11,845 nt of DNA. Source: an uncultured Clostridia bacterium. GTDB taxonomy: Bacteria > Bacillota > Clostridia > UBA1381. Below, piece after piece: positions 1 through 6,439 of the stretch. Position 1 is the stretch's first letter, and every line of letters begins with the position of its first letter. The notes beneath the pieces were generated by a model. That model did no database searches, had not been told where the DNA came from, and was given only the letters and a program-made list of their open reading frames with translations. The stretch covers positions 1 to 11,845 of the forward strand of contig CAKSJU010000067.1 of the NCBI GenBank assembly GCA_934463455.1. Reading direction: 5' to 3'. The position numbers and the translations under genes are program-made.

Positions 1-41
1 AGTCTTTACATTTTTTGATGTATTTTTTTAATTTGTAGGAA

Positions 42-58
42 ATTGCGTAAAACGCAAT
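42..58. repeat. Small perfect hairpin, function unknown
   Basis: ATTGCGT and ACGCAAT form a perfect 7-bp stem around an AAA loop. No T-run follows on either strand, so it is not a convincing terminator. The stretch 1-103 holds no gene I can support: all three plus frames entering from the left edge reach a stop within the first 40 bases. It may be the 3' untranslated end of a plus-strand gene lying left of the window. Confidence 0.3.
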
Positions 59-103
59 GACGGAAAATCAAAAATGCTACCTTATTCCTACGCCCGCAGG
101 CGG

Positions 104-135
104 AGCTTTTATCAAAAGCTTTTTTATATTTTTAT
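104..135 (+). terminator. Probable intrinsic terminator for a gene left of the window
   Basis: AGCTTTT (104-110) and AAAAGCT (114-120) form a 7-bp stem with an ATC loop. A T-rich tract (121-135) follows on the plus strand. The orientation suits a plus-strand transcript entering from the left, whose gene would end before or at the window edge. The stem is A+T-rich, so termination may be weak. Confidence 0.45.
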
Positions 136-150
136 GCGGTATCTGTAGTC

Positions 151-199
151 AAAAAAAGCCGTTTAAAAAGTCGGTTGACTTTTTAAACGGTCTTTTTTT
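151..199 (-). terminator. Strong terminator at the end of the purine operon
   Basis: A perfect 14-bp stem (159-172 with 177-190) closes a 4-base loop. It is flanked by seven As on the left and seven Ts on the right on the plus strand. Read on the minus strand, the hairpin is followed by a U-run (157-151), about 20 nt past the Nudix stop codon, so it should end the purine operon. The T-run at 193-199 means that it could also stop plus-strand transcription, making it bidirectional. Confidence 0.85.
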
Positions 200-219
200 G
201 TTCTGAAACTGTTTAAATT

Positions 220-753
220 TTACCCCAGTATCTGCTTTGCCAAAAGCAAAGCAATTGCGGTTTTTCCGTCAGCTTCGGGATTGTTTTTAAGCTCATCAAT
301 CAATTCATCCAAATCACGCTTTTCCGCATTTAAAAATTCATCTTCATCCAAATGCTGTCCCACCATAGTAAGTCCCGTAGCAAGATACAAATAAATTTTT
401 TCGTCGCAAAATCCGGGAGATGAGTAAAACGAGCCCATGGGTATCATTTTTTCCGCCTTACAGCCTGTTTCTTCCTCCAATTCGCGTACAGCCGCCGGCA
501 AAGGCTCCTCTCCGTATTCAAGCTTTCCTGCCGGAATTTCGGTTATAACCTTATCAAACGGTTTTCTGTACTGTTTCACCACAAAAACCTTTCTGTTTTC
601 GTCAACAGCCACTATCCCAACGCCTCCCGGATGTCTTATCAGCTCACGCGTTGCGGTCTTTCCGTTCGGCAATGTCACTGTATCAACACTTAAATTCACG
701 ATTTTTCCTTCAAATATTTTTTCTGTTGAAATGGTTTTTTCGGTAAAATCCAT
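220..753 (-). CDS. nudF: Nudix hydrolase, ADP-ribose pyrophosphatase type
   Basis: A 177-residue cytoplasmic protein, the usual size for ADP-ribose pyrophosphatases, which split ADP-ribose into AMP and ribose 5-phosphate using Mg2+. The Nudix box spans residues 76-98: G76, E82, then R90-E91-L92 and E94-E95 before G97. A proline (P113) lies 16 residues after the end of the box, a position associated with the ADP-ribose-specific subgroup. The ATG at 753 is preceded by CGGAG with 8-nt spacing, and the gene begins 13 nt after the purD stop. It is the last gene of the purine operon before the terminator. Its products, AMP and ribose 5-phosphate (the PRPP precursor), suggest nucleotide salvage or housekeeping. 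Substrate is inferred from family features; another nucleoside diphosphate sugar is possible. Confidence 0.88.
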   Translation of the reverse strand: MDFTEKTISTEKIFEGKIVNLSVDTVTLPNGKTATRELIRHPGGVGIVAVDENRKVFVVKQYRKPFDKVITEIPAGKLEYGEEPLPAAVRELEEETGCKAEKMIPMGSFYSSPGFCDEKIYLYLATGLTMVGQHLDEDEFLNAEKRDLDELIDELKNNPEADGKTAIALLLAKQILG

Positions 754-766
754 ATTATCATCTCCG

Positions 767-2020
767 TTATTTTTTTATTCCTATATCTCGGCGATAGTGC
801 ATATCGGTAAACGAAATCTTTTTCACATTGTCGTATGCTTTTTTGATTGCCGCATCAAGATTTTCGGCAACTGCGGTCACACCAAGAACTCTGCCCCCTG
901 CCGTATACAATTTTCCGCCGTCAAGCTTCGTTCCCGCCGAGAAAACATAAGCGTCCTTTACGTCCTCAAGTCCTTTTATTTCATATCCGGTCTTATACTT
1001 TTCCGGATAACCGCCCGAAGCAAGTACAACGCAAACTGCGGCATTGTCCTCCCATTCGATATTTATATCGGCAAGTCTTTCATCAATTACGGCTTCCATA
1101 ATTTCTACGAGGTCGGTTTTTAATCTCGGCAATACAACCTGAGTTTCGGGGTCTCCGAAGCGTGCGTTATATTCAATTACCTTAACTCCTTTTTCGGTCA
1201 TCATAAGTCCGAAATACAAAACACCCTTAAAAGGTCTGCCCTCTTTTTCCATAGCTTTTATTGTCGGCAAAAAAATGTTTTCCATACATTCTTTTTCCAT
1301 AGCCTTTGTATAAAGTCTGCTCGGAGAAAAAGTACCCATTCCTCCGGTGTTCAAGCCTTCGTCGTTATCATATGCCCTCTTATGGTCTTGTGCGGACACC
1401 ATAGGCACAACCGTCTTTCCGTCGGTAAAAGCAAGTACCGAAACCTCCGGACCTGTCAAAAATTCTTCTATTACAATTCTGCTTCCGCTTTCTCCGAATT
1501 TTTTATTGTCCATAATTTCCACTACGGCATTTTTTGCCTCTTCAAAATCCTTTGCGATTATAACGCCTTTTCCAAGCGCAAGTCCCTCCGCTTTTATAAC
1601 TGCCGGAAAGCTTCCTTTTTCAAGATAATCTATCGCTTCGCTGCTGCTTTGAAAAACCTCGTATGCCGCAGTCGGAATATTGTATTTTTTCATTAAATCT
1701 TTTGAAAAAACCTTACTTCCCTCAATAATTGCAGCATTTTTCTTTGGTCCGAAAGCGCGTATTCCCGCATTTTCCATTGCATCCGCCATGCCCATAACAA
1801 GCGGGTCATCCGGAGCAATCATAACCAAATCAATTTTCTTTTCTTTTGCAAAAGCTACCATATTGTCTATGTCGCATGCTTTTATGTCCACACATTCCGC
1901 AAGCTCGGAAATCCCTCCGTTTCCCGGAGCACAGTATATTTTATCAACCTTTGGCGACTGTGCGATTTTCCATACTATTGTATGCTCTCTTCCGCCGCCG
2001 CCTACCACCAATATTTTCAT
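767..2020 (-). CDS. purD: Phosphoribosylamine-glycine ligase (GAR synthetase)
   Basis: Joins glycine to 5-phosphoribosylamine with ATP to give glycinamide ribonucleotide, the second step of de novo purine synthesis, in the cytoplasm. The 417 residues match the family's usual length. It has an ATP-grasp layout: N-terminal GGGGREH at residues 7-13, the KAEGLALGKGV nucleotide-binding loop near 143-153, GGMGT at 226-230, and the Mg/ATP motif NARFGDPETQ at 285-294. The AAAGGA ribosome binding site lies about 12 nt before the ATG, slightly far. The gene follows the AICAR formyltransferase gene by about 29 nt and precedes the Nudix gene by 13 nt, in one transcription unit. One small deviation is APDDPLV at residues 69-75 where many homologues have GPE(A/D)PLV; this is probably ordinary variation. 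Identification is secure. Confidence 0.97.
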   Translation of the reverse strand: MKILVVGGGGREHTIVWKIAQSPKVDKIYCAPGNGGISELAECVDIKACDIDNMVAFAKEKKIDLVMIAPDDPLVMGMADAMENAGIRAFGPKKNAAIIEGSKVFSKDLMKKYNIPTAAYEVFQSSSEAIDYLEKGSFPAVIKAEGLALGKGVIIAKDFEEAKNAVVEIMDNKKFGESGSRIVIEEFLTGPEVSVLAFTDGKTVVPMVSAQDHKRAYDNDEGLNTGGMGTFSPSRLYTKAMEKECMENIFLPTIKAMEKEGRPFKGVLYFGLMMTEKGVKVIEYNARFGDPETQVVLPRLKTDLVEIMEAVIDERLADINIEWEDNAAVCVVLASGGYPEKYKTGYEIKGLEDVKDAYVFSAGTKLDGGKLYTAGGRVLGVTAVAENLDAAIKKAYDNVKKISFTDMHYRRDIGIKK

Positions 2021-2049
2021 ATCGCTAATATATCCTTTCTTTCAATTGA

Positions 2050-3225
2050 TTAATGATGAAACAATCTTATCCCGGTAAATGCCATTTTTATGTTGTATTT
2101 ATTGCAGGTATCTATAACATTATCGTCCCTAATCGAACCTCCCGGCTGAGCTATGCAGGAAACGCCGCTCTTTTTTGCTCTTTCCACGTTGTCGCCGAAC
2201 GGGAAAAACGCGTCTGAGCCGAGTGCAACATCCGTATTCTTTGCAAGCCATTCTTTTTGCTCTGCCTTCAAAAACGGCTCGGGTTTTGTTTTAAATATCT
2301 TCTCCCATGCTCCGTCCGCAAGAACATCCTCATATTCATCAGATATGTACACATCTATCGCATTATCACGGTCAGCTCTGCGTATACCGTCAACAAACTC
2401 AAGTCCGAGTACCTTCGGCGATTGTCTCAGCCACCATATATCCGCTTTGTTTCCTGCCAGACGTGTACAATGTATTCTCGACTGCTGCCCCGCACCTATT
2501 CCGATTGCCTGCCCGTCCTTTACATAGCACACACTGTTTGATTGAGTATACTTTAAGGTAATAAGCGCAATAATAAGATTTCTCTTTTCTTCTTCGGTTA
2601 AAACTTTATTTTCCGTCACTACATTATTCAAAAGCTCTTCGTTTATTGCCAGCTCATTTCTTCCCTGCTCAAATGTAACCCCGAATACATCTTTTGTTTC
2701 AATAGGAGCGGGGACATAGTCCTCATCTATTTTTATAATGTTATAAGTGCCTTTTCTCTTTGACTTTAAAATTTCAAGTGCCTCCGCTGTATAATCCGGT
2801 GCTATAATTCCGTCCGACACTTCTCTTTGTATCATTTTTGCCGTCGGAACATCGCAGCAGTCGGAAAGTGCAATAAAATCTCCGTAAGACGACATTCTGT
2901 CCGCTCCCCTCGCACGTGCATATGCACATGCAAGAGGGGAAAGCTCGCCCAGGTCATCAACAAAATATATCTTTGCAAGAGCGTCCGAAAGAGGGAGTCC
3001 GACCGCCGCTCCCGCAGGTGAAACATGTTTGAAAGATGTTGCCGCCGGAAGACCGGTTGCTTTTTTTAATTCTTTTACCAATTGCCATCCGTTAAACGCG
3101 TCCAGCAAATTTATATATCCCGGTTTACCGTTTAATACCTCTATCGGCAATTCTCCGTTTTTCATAAAAATTCTCGACGGCTTCTGATTGGGATTACAGC
3201 CGTATTTTAATTGCATTTCCAGCAT
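2050..3225 (-). CDS. purH: Stand-alone AICAR formyltransferase (PurH C-terminal domain only)
   Basis: Transfers a formyl group from 10-formyl-THF to AICAR, giving FAICAR, the penultimate step to IMP. Normal bacterial PurH is about 510-530 residues with an N-terminal IMP cyclohydrolase domain. This protein has 391 residues and begins directly with the transformylase signature (LKYGCNPNQ near residue 6, compare RYGENPHQ). The catalytic Lys-His pair lies in SFKHVSPAG (K66-H67). The cyclohydrolase domain is absent; the gene directly upstream encodes an unrelated PurO-type enzyme that can supply that activity. I start at the ATG at 3225, which has AAAGGG 9 nt before it. A TTG three codons earlier abuts that ribosome binding site and is unlikely. 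The gene starts 17 nt after the IMP cyclohydrolase stop. The family is clear; the symbol is used loosely because only half of PurH is present. Confidence 0.93.
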   Translation of the reverse strand: MLEMQLKYGCNPNQKPSRIFMKNGELPIEVLNGKPGYINLLDAFNGWQLVKELKKATGLPAATSFKHVSPAGAAVGLPLSDALAKIYFVDDLGELSPLACAYARARGADRMSSYGDFIALSDCCDVPTAKMIQREVSDGIIAPDYTAEALEILKSKRKGTYNIIKIDEDYVPAPIETKDVFGVTFEQGRNELAINEELLNNVVTENKVLTEEEKRNLIIALITLKYTQSNSVCYVKDGQAIGIGAGQQSRIHCTRLAGNKADIWWLRQSPKVLGLEFVDGIRRADRDNAIDVYISDEYEDVLADGAWEKIFKTKPEPFLKAEQKEWLAKNTDVALGSDAFFPFGDNVERAKKSGVSCIAQPGGSIRDDNVIDTCNKYNIKMAFTGIRLFHH

Positions 3226-3242
3226 TTTGTACAACCCTTTCT

Positions 3243-3956
3243 TTATTTATTTTTATTGAATATTCTGTCCTGTGTTTTTTTAGTATCAAGGTCAATAAAT
3301 CTTACAAACAACGATACCTTGTTATCTTCGTTGAGAGCTTCCCAGACACCGTTTGCAAATTCGTCAATGTCTCCTTTTATTCCAACAAGCTTCGGCTCGC
3401 CCTCAAAGCTCGGCAAGGGATTGCCGTCACTCATATAGGTATGAATAAAGTGTCCCTCTCCCTTTATCGGCGATTTATATGAAAAAGTAAATCTCAGGCA
3501 GCTCTCGGGATTTCCGTTTGCACTTTTTAAAATCGACATTGCGTAATTAAAATCGTTCTCTCCCGTTTTTACTATTCCCGAAATTCTCGGAGTATAATTC
3601 GGAGCATCCGGCTCAAATTCACGTGTTCTGAGAGCTTGTTCAAAAGTAAGCTGCTGATTCATCAATTCATATATCGTATCTGTCTGGTCACCGTTTGTAA
3701 CAATGGTTTTGTTCCCGAGAACTCTTACGGGCGCATAGATAATCAAAGACGGGTCTTCGAGCTTCGACTCATCAAATGCTTTTGTTCTTATTCCGTCCCC
3801 GTCGGCAACGAAAATCCTGTTTCTGCTGTTTTCGCTTCTGCCCATAATAAAATATGCTATAACAGCATTTTTGCCGTCTTCGGATTTACCTATTACAATC
3901 CCTCTTCCGGGATACGAATTTTGCGAAAGTTCATTTTTCAAACAACGTTTTTCCAT
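3243..3956 (-). CDS. purO: IMP cyclohydrolase, archaeal PurO-like family
   Basis: Closes the ring of FAICAR to form IMP, the last step of the pathway. The 237 residues carry hallmarks of the PurO-type IMP cyclohydrolase family (Pfam PF07826): NSYPGRGI at residues 13-20 and GRSENSRNR at 39-47, with a further conserved-looking TPRISG motif mid-protein. This fold is unrelated to the cyclohydrolase domain of ordinary bacterial PurH. AGGAG lies 8 nt before the ATG at 3956, and the gene begins 15 nt after the purN stop. Lying next to a transformylase-only PurH, it completes the FAICAR-to-IMP conversion with a separate polypeptide. Family assignment rests on recognised motifs and on this context. 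Catalysis is inferred, but the neighbouring half-PurH makes it strong. Confidence 0.9.
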   Translation of the reverse strand: MEKRCLKNELSQNSYPGRGIVIGKSEDGKNAVIAYFIMGRSENSRNRIFVADGDGIRTKAFDESKLEDPSLIIYAPVRVLGNKTIVTNGDQTDTIYELMNQQLTFEQALRTREFEPDAPNYTPRISGIVKTGENDFNYAMSILKSANGNPESCLRFTFSYKSPIKGEGHFIHTYMSDGNPLPSFEGEPKLVGIKGDIDEFANGVWEALNEDNKVSLFVRFIDLDTKKTQDRIFNKNK

Positions 3957-3971
3957 AGCTTTTTCTCCTTT

Positions 3972-4574
3972 TTATTCTGTTTCCAATTTACCCGAACAGA
4001 ACAATTCCGCCGCCTCGGGCAGGATTTTCCATTCTGCTTCTTCCATAACTCTTTTTTGAAGTATTTCCGGAGTATCTCCGCTCTTTACCTCAACCGCTTT
4101 TTGAAGTATTATTTTGCCTCCGTCGGTCACTTCATTTACAAAGTGAACAGTTGCGCCGGTTACCTTTACTCCGTAATCCAAAGCAGCTTTATGCACCTTC
4201 AGTCCGTAAAATCCGTCGCCGCAAAACGAAGGGATAAGAGATGGGTGTACATTTATTATTCTGTCTCTATATGCCGATAAAAATTCACCCGACAGTATTG
4301 ATAAAAAACCGGCAAGCACAATCAAGTCGATTTTTTTCTCCTGCATAAATTCGCAGATTGCTTTTGAGAAAGCATCTCTGTCCGAATAATCTTTTTTTAA
4401 AATCACCTTTGTTTCGATACCGTTGTCTTTTGCTCTTGTAAGCGCATATGCGTCCGGCTTGTCAGAAACGACAACCGAGATTTTACCGCTTTTTAAAATT
4501 CCGCTTTTTTCCGCGTCGATAAGTGCCTTTAAATTAGTTCCGCCGCCCGAAACCAATACCCCTATTCTTTTCAT
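3972..4574 (-). CDS. purN: Phosphoribosylglycinamide formyltransferase (GAR transformylase)
   Basis: Transfers the formyl group of 10-formyl-THF to GAR, giving FGAR, the third step of purine synthesis. The 200 residues are typical. The N-terminus has the GxxVSGGGTNLKAL phosphate-binding signature (residues 5-18). The expected catalytic Asn and His lie in INVHPSLIPSF (N108, H110), and the catalytic Asp in EVTDGGKI (D151). The loop after HPSLIPSF reads CGDGFYG rather than the PG of the E. coli type; I believe this variant is common in Clostridia. The ATG at 4574 follows GGAGG with 10-nt spacing, and that ribosome binding site sits directly after the purM stop, so translation of the two genes may be coupled. 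Confidence 0.96.
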   Translation of the reverse strand: MKRIGVLVSGGGTNLKALIDAEKSGILKSGKISVVVSDKPDAYALTRAKDNGIETKVILKKDYSDRDAFSKAICEFMQEKKIDLIVLAGFLSILSGEFLSAYRDRIINVHPSLIPSFCGDGFYGLKVHKAALDYGVKVTGATVHFVNEVTDGGKIILQKAVEVKSGDTPEILQKRVMEEAEWKILPEAAELFCSGKLETE

Positions 4575-4589
4575 TCCGAACGCGCCTCC

Positions 4590-5624
4590 TTAAATAATTT
4601 CAACGCCGCGCTCTCCTGAGGCAAGCTCGCCTATAATAAATGCTGTTTCGCCGCAGGCACTAAGACATTTCACCGCTTCATCGGCTTTTTCTTTATCTAC
4701 AGCCGCAATCATTCCGATACCCATATTAAAGGTGTTATACATATCATGCTCCGAAAGCTCTGCTTTTTTTCTCATCATATCAAACACCGGCAAAACATCC
4801 CATGTGCCTTTTCTGATTATCGCATTTAAATTATCCGGAAGCATTCTCGGTACATTTTCGATAAATCCTCCGCCGGTAATATGAGAAACCGTATGTATAC
4901 CTATTTCATTTATAAGCTTTAAAAGCGGTTTAACATATATTTTTGTAGGTGTAAGCAATTCTTCACCTATTGTTTTTCCCAGCTCATTTGAGTACACTGC
5001 AAGATTTTTTCCGGCATTATCGGAATTTAAATCAAAAATCTTTCTTACAAGCGAGTACCCGTTGGAATGTATTCCCGACGATGCTATTCCTATAAGCGCG
5101 TCGCCGCATTTTGCATTTTTCCCGTCGGTAATTTTCGATTTTTCCACAATACCTACCGAAAATCCCGCAAGGTCATACTCGTCAATCGGATAAAATCCCG
5201 GCATTTCAGCTGTTTCTCCGCCTACAAGTGCACATCCTGCCATAATACATCCGTCCGAAACACCCTTTACAATACTGCTTACCTTTTCCGGGTAATTTTT
5301 TCCGACAGCAAGATAATCCAGGAAAAACAGAGGTTTTGCTCCCGAACATGCCACATCGTTCACGCACATTGCAACGCAATCTATACCTATAGTATCATGC
5401 TTATCGGTTAAAAACGCAATACGAAGCTTTGTACCGACTCCGTCCGTTCCCGACACAAGCACCGGATTTTCGTAGCCCTTCGGAATTTCAAAAAGTCCGC
5501 CGAAGCCCCCTATACCTCCGAGCACACCTTCAATAAAAGTTTTTTTAACATCGTTTTTTATAAGTCTTACGGATTCATATCCCGCCTCGACATCGACTCC
5601 CGCCTTTTTATATGCTTCTCCCAT
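4590..5624 (-). CDS. purM: Phosphoribosylformylglycinamidine cyclo-ligase (AIR synthetase)
   Basis: ATP-dependent ring closure of FGAM to aminoimidazole ribonucleotide (AIR), the fifth step of the pathway. At 344 residues it has the standard length. Motifs seen are a Gly-rich N-terminal segment with GGIGGFGGLFEI (37-48), SGTDGVGTK (58-66), GGETAEMPGFY (135-145) and, in the C-terminal half, THIxGGG-like HITGGGFIENVPRMLP. The ATG at 5624 has AAAGGAG 6 nt upstream. Unlike other junctions in this operon, about 180 nt separate it from purE, and its ribosome binding site (GGAGATTACT just before ATG) is complementary to a segment about 75 nt upstream (plus 5702-5710). Its translation may therefore be controlled by RNA folding. 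Confidence 0.97.
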   Translation of the reverse strand: MGEAYKKAGVDVEAGYESVRLIKNDVKKTFIEGVLGGIGGFGGLFEIPKGYENPVLVSGTDGVGTKLRIAFLTDKHDTIGIDCVAMCVNDVACSGAKPLFFLDYLAVGKNYPEKVSSIVKGVSDGCIMAGCALVGGETAEMPGFYPIDEYDLAGFSVGIVEKSKITDGKNAKCGDALIGIASSGIHSNGYSLVRKIFDLNSDNAGKNLAVYSNELGKTIGEELLTPTKIYVKPLLKLINEIGIHTVSHITGGGFIENVPRMLPDNLNAIIRKGTWDVLPVFDMMRKKAELSEHDMYNTFNMGIGMIAAVDKEKADEAVKCLSACGETAFIIGELASGERGVEII

Positions 5625-5805
5625 AGTAATCTCCTTTCAGCCGCCCTGCGCCGACACAAATAGTAATGAAAATCTCTTATCGGCAGGGCGAGGAATGATA
5701 AGAGATTACTGCGCCCATGTGCGTTTCCGAGCAAAGCAAGGAAAATTTTGCACGGGCTTTTCAATTCTGTCGGAGGCTAACGTAGTATACCTCCTGCAAA
5801 ATTTT
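5625..5805 (-). promoter_or_regulatory. Structured purE-purM intergenic region, possible translational switch or dispersed repeat
   Basis: Read as minus-strand RNA, this 180-nt gap contains several strong pairings. (1) AAAATTTTGCA (5805-5795, starting within the purE stop codon) pairs perfectly with 5752-5742. (2) Inside it, GGAGG (5794-5790) pairs with CCTCC (5776-5772). (3) AATCTCTTATC (5707-5697) pairs perfectly over 11 bp with 5681-5671, leaving a 15-nt loop. (4) CGCCCTGC in that loop (5690-5683) is complementary to GCAGGGCG (5649-5642), just upstream of the purM ribosome binding site. (5) AGTAATCTC (5710-5702) is perfectly complementary to GAGATTACT (5633-5625), which overlaps the purM ribosome binding site. 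Pairings 3 and 5 share bases and exclude one another, while 4 nests within 5. This could be a switch controlling purM, or a palindrome-rich repeat inserted in the operon. I recognise no named RNA family here. Confidence 0.55.
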
Positions 5806-6298
5806 ATTCTTCCGTCATTTTTTGAATTTTTCTGTCTTTTTCTTTAACTTCTTCCGCCATATTCTTCTTAAATTCTTTAAGCATATCTTTAAGATAATCA
5901 TATTTCAAAGAAAGCATCTGAACAGCCAAAATACCGGCATTATCTCCTCCGTCTATCGCAACAGTCGCAACAGGAATACCTTTCGGCATCTGCACCATTG
6001 ACAAAAGCGAATCCATTCCGTCCATTGTAGACGATTTAATCGGCACTCCTATAACCGGTAAGGTTGTAAATGCAGCCAATACTCCGCCCAAATGGGCAGC
6101 CTTGCCCGCAGCGGCAATAATTACTTCAACACCGTTTTTTTCTGCATTCGAAGCAAATTTCTCCGCTTCATACGGAGTTCTGTGTGCGGAAATCACACGC
6201 ACTTCTGTTTCAATATTAAATTTTTTCAAGACACCGATACAGCCTTTGAGCTTTTCAAAATCGGAATCACTGCCCATAACAATTGCAGCTTTTGGCAT
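5804..6298 (-). CDS. purE: PurE, 5-(carboxyamino)imidazole ribonucleotide mutase
   Basis: Forms CAIR in the middle of purine synthesis, either from N5-CAIR (class I, needs PurK) or directly from AIR and CO2 (class II). The 164 residues show GSDSD at 9-13, AHRTP at 38-42 (H39), AGKAAHLGGVLAA at 64-76 and the SLLSMVQMPKGIPVATVAI stretch that ends near 115. AHRTP rather than the AHKGP of animal-type enzymes favours class I, but PurK is not encoded in the window. The C-terminus is charged (Lys/Glu-rich) and extends slightly beyond the core. The ATG at 6298 follows a GGAAGGA ribosome binding site. It is the first enzyme gene after the operon promoter and leader terminator. Class assignment is an inference; the family is certain. 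Confidence 0.96.
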   Translation of the reverse strand: MPKAAIVMGSDSDFEKLKGCIGVLKKFNIETEVRVISAHRTPYEAEKFASNAEKNGVEVIIAAAGKAAHLGGVLAAFTTLPVIGVPIKSSTMDGMDSLLSMVQMPKGIPVATVAIDGGDNAGILAVQMLSLKYDYLKDMLKEFKKNMAEEVKEKDRKIQKMTEE

Positions 6299-6319
6299 TT
6301 TTTATCCTTCCTTTCTTTG

Positions 6320-6354
6320 TGAAAACAAAAAAGAACAGAAAAAATCTGTTCTTT
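6320..6354 (-). terminator. Intrinsic terminator in the purE leader (probable attenuator)
   Basis: On the minus strand, AAAGAACAGA (6354-6345) and TCTGTTCTTT (6339-6330) form a perfect 10-bp stem with a 5-T loop, followed by a U-rich tract (6329-6321). It lies between the purE promoter and the purE start and must be passed by every transcript from that promoter, which is the layout of a transcription attenuator. The stem is A+T-rich, so it may be leaky. The 5' CTGTT at 6459-6455 could pair with AACAG of the stem as part of an antiterminator, but only over 5 bp. Confidence 0.7.
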
Positions 6355-6439
6355 AATTTACACCTATACCTATGCAAAAAATCCTCCGCACATGGGAAGA
6401 TAAAAACTTCACGTGAAAAAATTGATTATCTATCAGCAT
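6353..6439 (-). CDS. Possible 28-residue leader peptide upstream of purE
   Basis: A short frame starts at an ATG (6439-6437) preceded by GGGAGG at about 7-nt spacing and runs 28 codons to a TAA at 6355-6353. The stop lies inside the 5' arm of the leader terminator hairpin. The peptide starts MLIDNQFF and ends GIGVN; it holds three prolonged hydrophobic patches and two Arg in tandem, and no run of a single amino acid or obvious purine-linked codon bias. The good ribosome binding site and the stop position fit ribosome-dependent attenuation, but a 28-codon frame can arise by chance. The same GGGAGG can pair with TCTTCCCAT (6400-6392) downstream, hiding the ribosome binding site. I recognise no homologue. 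Confidence 0.35.
   Translation of the reverse strand: MLIDNQFFHVKFLSSHVRRIFCIGIGVN

Noticed and set aside
1..38. Tail of a plus-strand gene entering from the left edge
   Set aside because: A 12-codon frame up to a TAG at 36-38 is open, but it is too short to support a gene; only the terminator-like hairpin at 104-135 hints at one.
437..1123. 228-residue plus-strand frame opposite nudF and purD
   Set aside because: It is antisense to two clearly identified genes, lacks recognisable motifs and owes its length to codon bias of the opposite strand. The same applies to 3636-4280 and the other plus-strand frames under the purine genes.
3226..3234. TTG start of the AICAR formyltransferase at 3234
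   Set aside because: It directly abuts AAAGGG; the ATG at 3225 has proper spacing.
5567..5764. 65-residue minus-strand frame across the purE-purM junction
   Set aside because: It starts with TTG inside the inverted-repeat element, has no good ribosome binding site and runs into purM in another frame. It looks like a spurious frame in structured DNA.
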